Source: a virus. Taken from it: a DNA stretch of 64,000 nucleotides. The position numbers were made by a program, and so were the translations under genes. The notes beneath the pieces were generated by a model. It did no database searches and was not told where the DNA came from. It worked only from the letters and a program-made list of their open reading frames with translations. The DNA lies in the IMG/VR virus record IMGVR_UViG_3300027704_000017, positions 1 to 64,000 of that record; one strand, given 5' to 3'. Shown piece by piece: positions 55,184 through 61,632 of this stretch; within the stretch, counting starts at the first letter, position 1, and every line of letters starts with the position of its first letter.

Positions 55184-55805
55184 TATAGTCCTCTGCGAAT
55201 TCTTCTGTGGCATAGTCCCCGTAGAGAGGTGTACCATCTGTAAAGTGTACTGCTACTGGGTCTTTTAGAAAGGAATAATAACCTACTAGATAATTAAATG
55301 TCTCTGGTAGGCTTCCTATTTCTCCTGTCCAAGTCATACGATGAAGCCAGGAAGCTTCTGCTTCGTTTATACACTCTACTGTTAGTTGTTTGAGGTGGGG
55401 GTGCGAGCAGTCGAAGTACATTAGAGAAGACCACCATTTTCTAGGGTACCACTCGTTCTTGTGTTTCGAGAACTTCATATCCTCACGTACTTGCTTTACT
55501 AGATGTTTTACGCAGTTTACTGCTACATCTGGTTTTATGTGTAGTAGTATCTTAGCAGGGTCTTTTCTCCAGATGAAATCTCCATCACAGAAAAGGGCAC
55601 CGCCTTGATAGTTACATAGATAAGGAACTAAAAAGCGAGTATAAGTAAACTCAGTGGAACCGTCTTCGTCCCTTGAGTACCCATGCTCGCTTTGAAGTTG
55701 TGCGCGATCCAGAAGTATAACTTCGTGACCGAATTGTTTAATAGACTCCACACAAGCCTGTGTGTTCTCAGGCTGTCTGGAGTCGTGTCCTACAAATATC
55801 CTCAC
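55164..55805 (-). CDS. Glycosyltransferase (GT-A fold, DxD motif)
   Basis: This encodes 213 residues with a GTG start that overlaps the holin stop (GTGA). It begins with IFVGHDSRQP, carries FTYTRFLVPYL and the metal motif FCDGDF (DxD), then a HFTDGTPLYG segment near the end. This is the layout of GT8-like or capsule-type transferases that use nucleotide sugars and Mn2+. It is coupled to the GT29-like gene, so the two may act in sequence. Confidence 0.8.
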   Translation of the reverse strand: MRIFVGHDSRQPENTQACVESIKQFGHEVILLDRAQLQSEHGYSRDEDGSTEFTYTRFLVPYLCNYQGGALFCDGDFIWRKDPAKILLHIKPDVAVNCVKHLVKQVREDMKFSKHKNEWYPRKWWSSLMYFDCSHPHLKQLTVECINEAEASWLHRMTWTGEIGSLPETFNYLVGYYSFLKDPVAVHFTDGTPLYGDYATEEFAEDYNDFRRF

Positions 55806-56209
55806 TTTTCTCTGGATACTTTTTGTACTTTCTCTACTGTTCTCATTGCGCCTAATCCTAGCATACCCATCAATACGGGCATCATCTGAGTTGTATCAAT
55901 CATTGGAATAGTAATAGCAGCTTCTGCTATTGCCAACCCAAAGTTTGCCATAGGTATTAAAATAAAATTAGACAAGAATCCTATACCACAAACCCACCCA
56001 ATAAAGGGTCGCCATCCAGCTACAAACAAGGACTTGTGTGCTGCCTCTGTTTTATTAACTTCTAACTGGCCTTTAGCAAGCTCTTGTGCGTGCTTTTCTG
56101 CCATGGTACTGATGTCATGTGCTAACTGATTCTTTACATCTTTGTCTTCGATGAACTTATCGAGTAGACCTGTTACTGGCCCTGCTAATGCGCTAAGTAC
56201 TTGTAACAT
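55802..56209 (-). CDS. Holin (GTA-type, three-TM family)
   Basis: This encodes 135 residues. The conserved KTEAAHKSLFVAGWRPFIGW motif marks the GTA/three-TM holin family, after an amphipathic Gln/Glu-rich helix. Two or three membrane spans follow (CGIGFLSNFILIPMANF; MMPVLMGMLGLGAM), and it ends RTVEKVQK. It permeabilises the inner membrane for the endolysin encoded next to it, overlapping that gene by 17 bases. Confidence 0.87.
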   Translation of the reverse strand: MLQVLSALAGPVTGLLDKFIEDKDVKNQLAHDISTMAEKHAQELAKGQLEVNKTEAAHKSLFVAGWRPFIGWVCGIGFLSNFILIPMANFGLAIAEAAITIPMIDTTQMMPVLMGMLGLGAMRTVEKVQKVSREK

Positions 56210-56648
56210 TCTCTAGTTTCTCCATCAACCGTTCTGCACGGTTACCTACCTGGCGATACCAAAGAGAGTCTCTCCCTTCAACAGCGGCAAGCGCCCAATC
56301 ACGAGAGTCTACTGCCTTTCTCATGTTTTTAAACTTACTAAGTCTAGGACGTCCGAGGTTGAACATCATATTGACAAGTATTCCCTGCACTTCGTCCGGT
56401 AGTCCGTCAAAAGCCCCTGTTCCGTATAGAGTGTTACACTCTGAGATGGCTGTGTTGAGGTCTTTATCAAAGCACTCTGCCACTCTTTCTTCGGTGATAG
56501 GGGTTCCAGTTGGCTGGTTATACTCGGGGTCACTTTCAAGTACGAGGTGGCCAACTCCAAATGTCGGATACCCAAGATGGTCGTTATAGATTTCATACTT
56601 TACTCCCTCGTCAATCTTTAGTTGTTCAAATACTTCTGTCCTATTCAA
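56193..56648 (-). CDS. Endolysin, T4-lysozyme-like (GH24)
   Basis: This encodes 151 residues from a TTG start at 56648, which has AAGGAGA upstream; the ATG at 56744 lies in a region better read as another small gene. The GH24 catalytic triad is Glu14, Asp23 and Thr29 (spacing identical to T4 E11, D20, T26) in DEGVKYEIYND and GYPTFGVGH. The C-terminus shows the usual NRAERLME helix. It degrades host peptidoglycan at lysis. Confidence 0.92.
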   Translation of the reverse strand: MNRTEVFEQLKIDEGVKYEIYNDHLGYPTFGVGHLVLESDPEYNQPTGTPITEERVAECFDKDLNTAISECNTLYGTGAFDGLPDEVQGILVNMMFNLGRPRLSKFKNMRKAVDSRDWALAAVEGRDSLWYRQVGNRAERLMEKLENVTST

Positions 56649-56659
56649 TTTGCTTCTCC

Positions 56660-56767
56660 TTATGCTGCTAGTACGCTGGCGTATATTGTCAAAAACGGCA
56701 AGGCTAAACAGCATACTGCTGTAACCGTGTTGCAGAATATGCACGCGGCCTCATTACTATGTGTCAC
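56660..56767 (-). CDS. Small membrane protein next to the endolysin
   Basis: This encodes 35 residues from a GTG at 56767 with AAAGGAG upstream. One hydrophobic span covers most of it (TVTAVCCLALPFLTIYASVL), with Cys residues. It ends two bases before the endolysin's ribosome-binding site. It could be an antiholin or pinholin-like lysis component; this is inferred from size and place only. Confidence 0.55.
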   Translation of the reverse strand: MTHSNEAACIFCNTVTAVCCLALPFLTIYASVLAA

Positions 56768-56837
56768 TACTATGTCTCCTTTGGAAACTTGGGCTGACTG
56801 CCCTACTTTAGTCTACTAAAAGGCGAGACTACTTTGC

Positions 56838-57026
56838 CTAGACTGCGTTACGCTTTACTAACTCGTTACGAATCTTTTGTTTGCGAGGCCCACGAGTACT
56901 GCTTGAGTTGAAGGCTTCTAATAATTGGTCTGTAGTCGTAGCGTGCATATAAAAGTTCTGAGTTCTATACTTCTTCGCTTGACGATCTACTAAGATTTTG
57001 GTTGTTTCTTTAAATTTAACTGGCAT
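56838..57026 (-). CDS. Small basic conserved-type phage protein
   Basis: This encodes 62 residues, starting PVKFKETTKILVDR and ending in a basic helix (RKQKIRNELVKR). Similar short proteins occur in many marine phages without known function. It overlaps the next upstream gene by 11 bases and is part of the early minus-strand operon. Confidence 0.72.
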   Translation of the reverse strand: MPVKFKETTKILVDRQAKKYRTQNFYMHATTTDQLLEAFNSSSTRGPRKQKIRNELVKRNAV

Positions 57027-57186
57027 TTTGTAGCTCCCGTTGGTATTCTAGTTTAAGGTTTCTTACTAACTCTTCTGCTACGGCTAGGTTGCCTGTTAGC
57101 ATATACACTTGGTGTGCATCTTCCACGATATAGCGAATAGTGTGATCGTCTAGTACCTCTTCGCGTAGTATTAATCTATTCTTCAT
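57016..57186 (-). CDS. Small hypothetical protein
   Basis: This encodes 56 residues, charged and helical (REEVLDDHTIRYIVEDAHQ). The ATG lies within the end of the upstream ORF, and there is no strong ribosome-binding site, so translation is probably coupled. The function is unknown. Confidence 0.62.
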   Translation of the reverse strand: MKNRLILREEVLDDHTIRYIVEDAHQVYMLTGNLAVAEELVRNLKLEYQRELQNAS

Positions 57187-57313
57187 CTATTTCTAGCATC
57201 CCGTTATCGACTAAGTGTTCAATAGCCGCTGCGATACCTTCTTGCTTTCCTACAGCGTGGCAGCTTACACCGCACCCTATAAGGCAAAACACAAATATCG
57301 CTAGTTCTATCAT
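57176..57313 (-). CDS. Small N-terminally anchored membrane protein
   Basis: This encodes 45 residues with ACGGAG upstream. An N-terminal hydrophobic span (IELAIFVFCLIGCGVSC) precedes a short acidic tail ending HLVDNGMLEIDEE. Small proteins with this layout are common in phage early regions; the Cys residues do not form a clear lipobox. It is the first gene after the promoter at 57359. Confidence 0.62.
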   Translation of the reverse strand: MIELAIFVFCLIGCGVSCHAVGKQEGIAAAIEHLVDNGMLEIDEE

Positions 57314-57358
57314 AAGTATCTCCGTTTCTTTAATGGGTAACTCCATTTCAGAATAACT

Positions 57359-57387
57359 ATTATACGCAGTTTAAGGTAATGTGTCAA
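57359..57387 (-). promoter_or_regulatory. Sigma70-type promoter TTGACA-17-TATAAT (minus)
   Basis: The -35 is at 57382-57387 and the -10 at 57359-57364, with GATAGTTC upstream. It drives the small-gene, lysis and glycosyltransferase operon down to about 54455. Confidence 0.92.
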
Positions 57388-57434
57388 GAACTATCTTATA
57401 ATTACCCAGTTCTTTTCTTAACTTCTTAATGAGC

Positions 57435-57463
57435 ATTATACCTGAAAAAGAGGATAATGTCAA
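57435..57463 (-). promoter_or_regulatory. Second sigma70-type promoter TTGACA-17-TATAAT (minus)
   Basis: The -35 is at 57458-57463 and the -10 at 57435-57440. It lies about 75 bases upstream of the promoter at 57359 and reads in the same direction, giving a tandem pair. Confidence 0.88.
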
Positions 57464-57495
57464 GGAGAATTTTTGACCATGCCCTAAAAAATATC

Positions 57496-57524
57496 TTGAC
57501 ATAGCTGTCCGTTGGCAGTATAAT
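57496..57524 (+). promoter_or_regulatory. Sigma70-type promoter TTGACA-17-TATAAT (plus), divergent
   Basis: The -35 is at 57496-57501 and the -10 at 57519-57524. It faces away from the two minus-strand promoters. The expected start of transcription (about 57531) coincides with the next ATG, so the mRNA should be leaderless. Confidence 0.92.
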
Positions 57525-57530
57525 ACTCCC

Positions 57531-57701
57531 ATGAAAAAATATAAAAACAAGCCGTGGACAGAAAGAGAGCGTAAGCATCTTACTCAATATTACCATCATG
57601 CGTCTATAGACGAGATGTGCGATATGCTACCAGACAGAACAGAGCAGAGTGTTCGTAATCAAGTAAACTACTTAAAGAAAAGAGGTGTCAGATTTAAATG
57701 A
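57531..57701 (+). CDS. Small SANT/Myb-like DNA-binding protein (leaderless)
   Basis: This encodes 56 residues forming one SANT-like unit: KPWTERERKHLTQYY, then a helix, and a recognition helix TEQSVRNQVNYLKKRG. It resembles the units in the 48268 and 51503 proteins. The ATG lies 7 bases after the -10 box with no ribosome-binding site, so it is probably translated from a leaderless mRNA. As the first gene of the rightward early operon it may be a regulator. Confidence 0.75.
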   Translation: MKKYKNKPWTERERKHLTQYYHHASIDEMCDMLPDRTEQSVRNQVNYLKKRGVRFK

Positions 57702-57781
57702 CACCTTTAGAAATAGCCCTCGTATTCGCAGCACTATTCCTGTGGATATTTACTAGGGACAGGGACGATTGGGATGAATAA
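57698..57781 (+). CDS. 27-residue membrane peptide
   Basis: A short ORF coupled to the previous gene (ATGA) and to bS21 (the stop ends one base before the next ATG). It has one hydrophobic span (IALVFAALFLWIF) and an acidic tail. The precise coupling argues that it is translated; the function is unknown. Confidence 0.6.
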   Translation: MTPLEIALVFAALFLWIFTRDRDDWDE

Positions 57782-57985
57782 ATGCAAGTAAAAGTCAGAA
57801 ACAACAACGTAGAGCAAGCTCTGCGTATTTTTCGTAGAAAAGTGACAGAGAGTAACTTACTCTATCAGTACAAAGAGAAACAACAATACGAGAAGCCCAC
57901 TACTAAAAAGCAGAGAAAGAAGGCAGCGGCCAAGCAGAGGGAACGTAAAAGGCAAGGGTCAACTAATCCTCCTAAATTATTTTAA
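57782..57985 (+). CDS. rpsU: Ribosomal protein bS21 homologue
   Basis: This encodes 67 residues matching bS21: VKVRNNNVEQALRIFRR, then QYEKPTTKKQRKKAA and a basic Lys/Arg-rich end, the same length class as bacterial bS21 (about 70). bS21 sits on the 30S platform near the anti-Shine-Dalgarno region and helps initiation. Phage copies are known in marine phages and can replace the host protein. Here it is the third gene of an operon whose first mRNA is apparently leaderless. Confidence 0.87.
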   Translation: MQVKVRNNNVEQALRIFRRKVTESNLLYQYKEKQQYEKPTTKKQRKKAAAKQRERKRQGSTNPPKLF

Positions 57986-57988
57986 GAC

Positions 57989-58017
57989 TTGACTTTCTCC
58001 TTAAAAGCCCGTATAAT
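57989..58017 (+). promoter_or_regulatory. Sigma70-type promoter TTGACT-17-TATAAT (plus)
   Basis: The -35 is at 57989-57994 and the -10 at 58012-58017, directly after the bS21 stop. It drives the zincin-like gene and those after it. Confidence 0.9.
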
Positions 58018-58040
58018 AGCTTTATAAACTGGAGAAACAA

Positions 58041-58481
58041 ATGATTAACGTACAAATTGAAGGCATACTCGACACTAAATACAATCAGTTCATTGATGAC
58101 TGTGTTACTACTCTATTCCCTACGGATGCTGTTTACGACATCACAATAGTTGTTGGCAAATTCATTGGTGAACCTAATGAGCACCATGCCGGGCTTTGTA
58201 CAGGCGATGACGTAGAGTCTGTTATCGACATAGCTACACACTGGATCTGTGAAGGCGAAGAGATAGAGTTCTTTCCTCACGAGATAGCGGAAGCAATTGC
58301 TCACGAGCTTACACACGCCAAGCAATTCTGTAGAAAGCAGATCAACATGGACAACGATGTATGGACTAACTCTACCACTGTAATCGACTGCTCTTTACTA
58401 GAGTACGCTGAGACCCCGTGGGAAGTTGAAGCCTACGGCTTTGAAGACATACTAACCGACCTATACTGGAATGAACAATGA
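58041..58481 (+). CDS. Zincin-like putative metallopeptidase
   Basis: This encodes 146 residues with GGAG upstream. The HExxH zinc motif is HELTH in AIAHELTHAKQF, and an acidic motif PWEVEAYGFED lies about 40 residues later, matching the third ligand and 'E-x-x-A' pattern of small zincins. It has no signal peptide, so a cytoplasmic target (host or phage protein) is likely. The rest of the protein is acidic. Confidence 0.72.
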   Translation: MINVQIEGILDTKYNQFIDDCVTTLFPTDAVYDITIVVGKFIGEPNEHHAGLCTGDDVESVIDIATHWICEGEEIEFFPHEIAEAIAHELTHAKQFCRKQINMDNDVWTNSTTVIDCSLLEYAETPWEVEAYGFEDILTDLYWNEQ

Positions 58482-58606
58482 CAGGACATGAGATTATATC
58501 AACTATAATAGGCTCTACTGCTGCTGTTATGTTTTTCATAGGAGCATACGGAGCCGCTAAACAATACCAGAACAAAGGAGAAGGGAATGAGCAAGATAAC
58601 GACTAA
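58478..58606 (+). CDS. Small membrane protein
   Basis: This encodes 42 residues, with its ATG overlapping the previous stop. One membrane span (IIGSTAAVMFFIGAYGA) is followed by a Gln/Asn/Asp-rich tail. It overlaps the next gene by 20 bases. The function is unknown. Confidence 0.62.
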   Translation: MTGHEIISTIIGSTAAVMFFIGAYGAAKQYQNKGEGNEQDND

Positions 58607-58757
58607 AGAATGTCCTAATTGCGGTAATACCCATCTTATACTACTGTCTACCCTTAATCTAAAGCTATGCTGTGATTGTCAAACTGAGATACCTTGGTAT
58701 TTAGATGAGGGACAAAAACCCTTACTTGGCACAGGAGGCTGTAATGACCCCGAATGA
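58587..58757 (+). CDS. Zinc-ribbon protein
   Basis: This encodes 56 residues with AAAGGAGAAGG upstream. Two Cys pairs (ECPNCG and LCCDC) form a zinc ribbon, followed by EIPWYL and a Gly-rich end. Small zinc ribbons often bind nucleic acid or partner proteins; the specific role is unknown. Confidence 0.7.
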   Translation: MSKITTKECPNCGNTHLILLSTLNLKLCCDCQTEIPWYLDEGQKPLLGTGGCNDPE

Positions 58758-58974
58758 TATATGTGATTTTAAACGAAAATGGCTGATGGCTAGTTACTAC
58801 CAGGTCTTCATTCATACCGATATGCGAAACCGTACTAAAGACTGGCTTAAACTTAATGTTCCTAAGCACCTGCATGATGTTAAAACTTTTACAAATGTGG
58901 ACGAGGATTGTGTTAGATTTGAGAACGGCAAACATTTTGACCAGTTTGCAACTTGGTACAAAGAAAGTAGATAA
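58744..58974 (+). CDS. Small hypothetical protein
   Basis: This encodes 76 residues. The start at ATG 58744 has a perfect AGGAGG upstream; an in-frame ATG at 58705 does not. Helical and basic/aromatic (FKRKWLMASYYQVFIH; NGKHFDQFATWYKE). It overlaps the zinc-ribbon gene by 14 bases. No recognised family. Confidence 0.68.
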   Translation: MTPNDICDFKRKWLMASYYQVFIHTDMRNRTKDWLKLNVPKHLHDVKTFTNVDEDCVRFENGKHFDQFATWYKESR

Positions 58975-58981
58975 CAACTCT

Positions 58982-59000
58982 GCCCTAACTACCTTAGGGC
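58982..59000 (+). other. Perfect stem-loop after the operon, without T run
   Basis: GCCCTAA and TTAGGGC pair perfectly around a CTACC loop, eight bases after the previous stop. There is no T run, so it is more likely a stabilising or processing element than an intrinsic terminator. Confidence 0.6.
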
Positions 59001-59046
59001 CGACCCGAGTATGTCACGAAACTGCTCACCTCCTCTTAAATATTTC

Positions 59047-59075
59047 TTGACAATCCCCTCTTAAACGCGTATAAT
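59047..59075 (+). promoter_or_regulatory. Sigma70-type promoter TTGACA-17-TATAAT (plus)
   Basis: The -35 is at 59047-59052 and the -10 at 59070-59075, with AAATATTTC upstream. It drives the genes from 59108 on. Confidence 0.92.
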
Positions 59076-59107
59076 ACCTTCATAAACTTGAAAAAGGAAG
59101 GTAAATT

Positions 59108-59641
59108 ATGAACAATGATATGACTTGGTGCCTTGCACCTCACGGTAAATCCTACGAAGTAGCTTCTTGGGTCGTGCAAAACTACAAACGAGATACTTAC
59201 CCTACTAAAATGCAAGCCATGTGGGTTGATGCTTCTCAGCAAATTCTTGACAAGCTTGCCTCTCGTAATCTAATCTATAACGCTATTCAGACTCCTGACG
59301 GAACTATACTCGAGTCAAAGCATAGACATGATTACCGATCTCATAATGATGCAAACGGCAAAACTTATGTTATTGATGGTGGACTAGACTATGTGAGAAC
59401 TACTATACACGCGGATCAGACATCTTTAGCACTCTATGATGACGAAGTACACGCAGTACAAGCACATTATCTTACTTGGGGTACCTTCGGTATACGAGGC
59501 GACCAACCCCGTAGCGATATTCGTATCGCTGACATGGAGACTGCACACCTTGAGGCTGTACTGAGAGAGTGCCACCCTACTCCGGTTCTCAAGAAATGTA
59601 TGACAAAAGAATTGGAACAAAAGAAGGTGATTACTTTATGA
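59108..59641 (+). CDS. Hypothetical protein
   Basis: This encodes 177 residues with AAGGAAGG upstream. The first half is helical (YEVASWVVQNYKRD; IDQ-type repeats absent) with QQILDKLASRN. The second half contains a conserved-looking GTFGIRGDQPRSDIRIADME segment. No known domain is recognised. It is first in a promoter-linked operon with several small genes. Confidence 0.68.
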   Translation: MNNDMTWCLAPHGKSYEVASWVVQNYKRDTYPTKMQAMWVDASQQILDKLASRNLIYNAIQTPDGTILESKHRHDYRSHNDANGKTYVIDGGLDYVRTTIHADQTSLALYDDEVHAVQAHYLTWGTFGIRGDQPRSDIRIADMETAHLEAVLRECHPTPVLKKCMTKELEQKKVITL

Positions 59642-59865
59642 ATAAGTGGTGGAGAATCTGGGCTAAATCATTAGGAGAGAAAGTAGGTGAAACTGATAGA
59701 CAAGCAAACACTATTGCCGGTATTAGGAGCGTGTGGTGGTTTACACATATGCTTACTTGTTTGGCAATCATACTTAACGCTATAGCCAATCATGGCTGGG
59801 GACTAATTGGAGCAATCATACTTAACGCTATAGCCAATCATGGCTGGGGACTAATTGGATTCTGA
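59638..59865 (+). CDS. Small membrane protein with duplicated span
   Basis: This encodes 75 residues, with its ATG overlapping the previous stop. A basic N-terminus with KWWRIWAKSLG is followed by a hydrophobic span, then an exact 48-bp tandem duplication that repeats the 16-residue AIILNAIANHGWGLIG. Without it the protein would have 59 residues, close to its neighbour (56). The duplicate adds a second hydrophobic stretch and could change topology. Confidence 0.7.
   Translation: MNKWWRIWAKSLGEKVGETDRQANTIAGIRSVWWFTHMLTCLAIILNAIANHGWGLIGAIILNAIANHGWGLIGF
59764..59859 (+). repeat. 48-bp exact tandem duplication in a membrane-protein gene
   Basis: 59764-59811 and 59812-59859 are identical and keep the frame (16 codons). 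Confidence 0.95.
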
Positions 59866-60035
59866 TGAAAAGATTGTGGACAATATGGAAACACGCACTA
59901 GGCTCCTTTGACGAAGAGGATGGCTATGATGTACAGAATGAAGATAGAATCTCGTATATCCGCACGTTTGTTGTATTGTCTAATCTTTTATGTGTATATT
60001 TAATTATGATTAACATTGTTATAGGGTGGCTATGA
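59865..60035 (+). CDS. Small membrane protein, possible paralogue of the previous gene
   Basis: This encodes 56 residues, starting within the previous stop (TGATG). The N-terminus KRLWTIWKHALG resembles KWWRIWAKSLG of the neighbour; a C-terminal membrane span (LSNLLCVYLIMINIVIGW) follows an acidic middle. The two may form a pair in the membrane. The function is unknown. Confidence 0.65.
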   Translation: MKRLWTIWKHALGSFDEEDGYDVQNEDRISYIRTFVVLSNLLCVYLIMINIVIGWL

Positions 60036-60169
60036 AACTTAAGAAAGAGTGGGGTGAATGGTTTTGGGTAAGCATAACAGAAGCTGTTATTAGCCCTCGC
60101 TTTACAACTAAGTCGGAAGCCTGCTACTGGCTAATACAATTTGAACTAGGGGAAGAAGATGAGCATTGA
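60032..60169 (+). CDS. Small hypothetical protein
   Basis: This encodes 45 residues, Trp-rich (EWGEWFWVSITEA), coupled to the previous gene (ATGA) and overlapping the next by 11 bases. No recognised family. Confidence 0.62.
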   Translation: MKLKKEWGEWFWVSITEAVISPRFTTKSEACYWLIQFELGEEDEH

Positions 60170-60482
60170 AAGACCAGACAACTGGGTAGTACTAAAAATA
60201 GCTAATAAAGACAATGACGAGATCACCTATAAGGTACTTGCAGGTTGGAGTGGAGGCTACCTAGGAAGCGATAGTTGGAGGCTCAATAGCGGTATTACAG
60301 AGGTTGAGATATATGGAGAGCACTATATCTTCCGTGGCTACTCAGGTTCTGAATACTGGTGTCATATGGAGACATATGGCCTCAAAATGAACAATGCTGG
60401 CGTCTGGAAGGATATTTCAGAGGCGTTCCCTGACACAGTGTCCTTGATGGATGAGAAAACTAATTGGAGTAAGCTAGTATGA
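60159..60482 (+). CDS. Conserved-type hypothetical protein
   Basis: This encodes 107 residues of beta character: GWSGGYLGSDSWRLNSGI, then YIFRGYSGSEYWCH. I recall this GWSGGY/SGSxYxC pattern from hypothetical proteins of marine and cyanophages, without known function. GGGGAAGAAG precedes the ATG. It is coupled to the next gene by ATGA. Confidence 0.7.
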   Translation: MSIERPDNWVVLKIANKDNDEITYKVLAGWSGGYLGSDSWRLNSGITEVEIYGEHYIFRGYSGSEYWCHMETYGLKMNNAGVWKDISEAFPDTVSLMDEKTNWSKLV

Positions 60483-60952
60483 AAGTATGGATGACGAAAA
60501 CTAAAAACTTTGTAAAAATTGATAAGTGGGATACTTGGTCTATGGATCATACCCTAGCACATATTGTTGTGCCTATGTTGATTCAACTTAAAGCAGACAC
60601 TCATGGTGCTCCTCTCGTTGCCTTTGAAGATCGTCCTGATGAGCTGATTGGCACTATTCCTCGAAAAGACAAGTGGGAAACCGATGAGTTTCACTTTGAG
60701 GCATGGGATTGGGCACTAGACGAGATGATTTTTGCCTTTAGCTCGAAATTTGAGGACGACGACTGGCAGCAGCAGTTTTATAGTGGCAAGACAGACTTCG
60801 AGTGGATACCCTTACCGAGTGGGGCAGCGGAGCTAAAGAAAGGAAAAAGAGATACGTTCAAAGTCGATAAAGAAGGTATGAAAGTTTATCAGGATAGAAT
60901 TAGTAACGGCTTCCGTTTGTTCGGGAAATACTATGAAAACCTTTGGGATTAA
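60479..60952 (+). CDS. Conserved-type hypothetical protein
   Basis: This encodes 157 residues with the pattern WDTWSMDHTLAHIVVPML, an acidic DRPDELIG segment and EAWDWALDEMIFAF. This layout is common among phages of many hosts, always as an uncharacterised protein. A Lys-rich C-terminal part ends FRLFGKYYENLW. The function is unknown. Confidence 0.72.
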   Translation: MKVWMTKTKNFVKIDKWDTWSMDHTLAHIVVPMLIQLKADTHGAPLVAFEDRPDELIGTIPRKDKWETDEFHFEAWDWALDEMIFAFSSKFEDDDWQQQFYSGKTDFEWIPLPSGAAELKKGKRDTFKVDKEGMKVYQDRISNGFRLFGKYYENLWD

Positions 60953-60964
60953 CATAGAAAGTTC

Positions 60965-60993
60965 TTGACAATATAACTGAACAGAGGTATAAT
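60965..60993 (+). promoter_or_regulatory. Sigma70-type promoter TTGACA-17-TATAAT (plus)
   Basis: The -35 is at 60965-60970 and the -10 at 60988-60993, with AAAGTTC upstream. It drives the last block of small genes, through MazG and IscU. Confidence 0.92.
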
Positions 60994-61021
60994 AGTTACA
61001 TAATTTAAAGGAGATACCATT

Positions 61022-61387
61022 TTGAACAAAGCATACGAATTTATTGCACATCCATACGAGTGCGAGTTTGGGTCTAGTCCCAACACTACAATTAACTATA
61101 CCATTAACACTAAGGACATGACCAAAGACGACTTACTTGAGTCTTTTACATACTTTATGAGAGCCTGTGGCTACTCTATTGGGACTGAAGAAGTCCTTGA
61201 GTTTGTTGACTACTCCGAGCCAGAGCCTTTGCCTGCTACGCCTTATGGTCTTGACCAAGAGTTTGCAGACATTACGAGAGTAGAGCTGATTGATGGTGAA
61301 GGACGGCGATACACCAACCATGACGTTGCGTATCTCGGAATAAGCCTGCAAGATGATAACCGTACCATGAAGGTGTTTGTACAATGA
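61022..61387 (+). CDS. Hypothetical protein (TTG start)
   Basis: This encodes 121 residues from TTG 61022, which has AAGGAGA upstream. The middle (DMTKDDLLESFTYFMRACGY) looks like a helical unit often seen in phage early proteins; the C-terminal part is acidic. Function unknown. The stop overlaps the next start (ATGA). Confidence 0.68.
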   Translation: MNKAYEFIAHPYECEFGSSPNTTINYTINTKDMTKDDLLESFTYFMRACGYSIGTEEVLEFVDYSEPEPLPATPYGLDQEFADITRVELIDGEGRRYTNHDVAYLGISLQDDNRTMKVFVQ

Positions 61388-61632
61388 GTGGACAGACACA
61401 CGGGGGCAAGGGCGACCGCCCCAGAGTTATAGAAGATCGTAGCCAATATGAGAGCAATTGGGATAAGATTTTTGGAAATAAGGAAGACTACTTGCATCAC
61501 GACTACGAGGATACATCAACCCCACGAGAGGTTTTTGCTACCACAGTATACATTACCGAATATGGTTCACCTAAAGATATGTCTCTGTGTCTCAGGAAGA
61601 GATTGATCGTAGGCTTAAAGAGTGGAACATGA
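61384..61632 (+). CDS. Small hypothetical protein
   Basis: This encodes 82 residues. The N-terminal SGQTHGGKGDRPRVIEDR motif, with Gly/Lys/Arg clustering, resembles small phage proteins of unknown function. The last ~20 residues (after 61575) lie in a region where another frame reads a more natural helix, so a frameshift or a short real C-terminus is possible. Confidence 0.62.
   Translation: MSGQTHGGKGDRPRVIEDRSQYESNWDKIFGNKEDYLHHDYEDTSTPREVFATTVYITEYGSPKDMSLCLRKRLIVGLKSGT

Noticed and set aside
56622-56819. 65-codon plus-strand ORF opposite the endolysin start
   Set aside because: No ribosome-binding site and opposite to the operon; the minus strand has a better supported 35-codon gene and the endolysin start.
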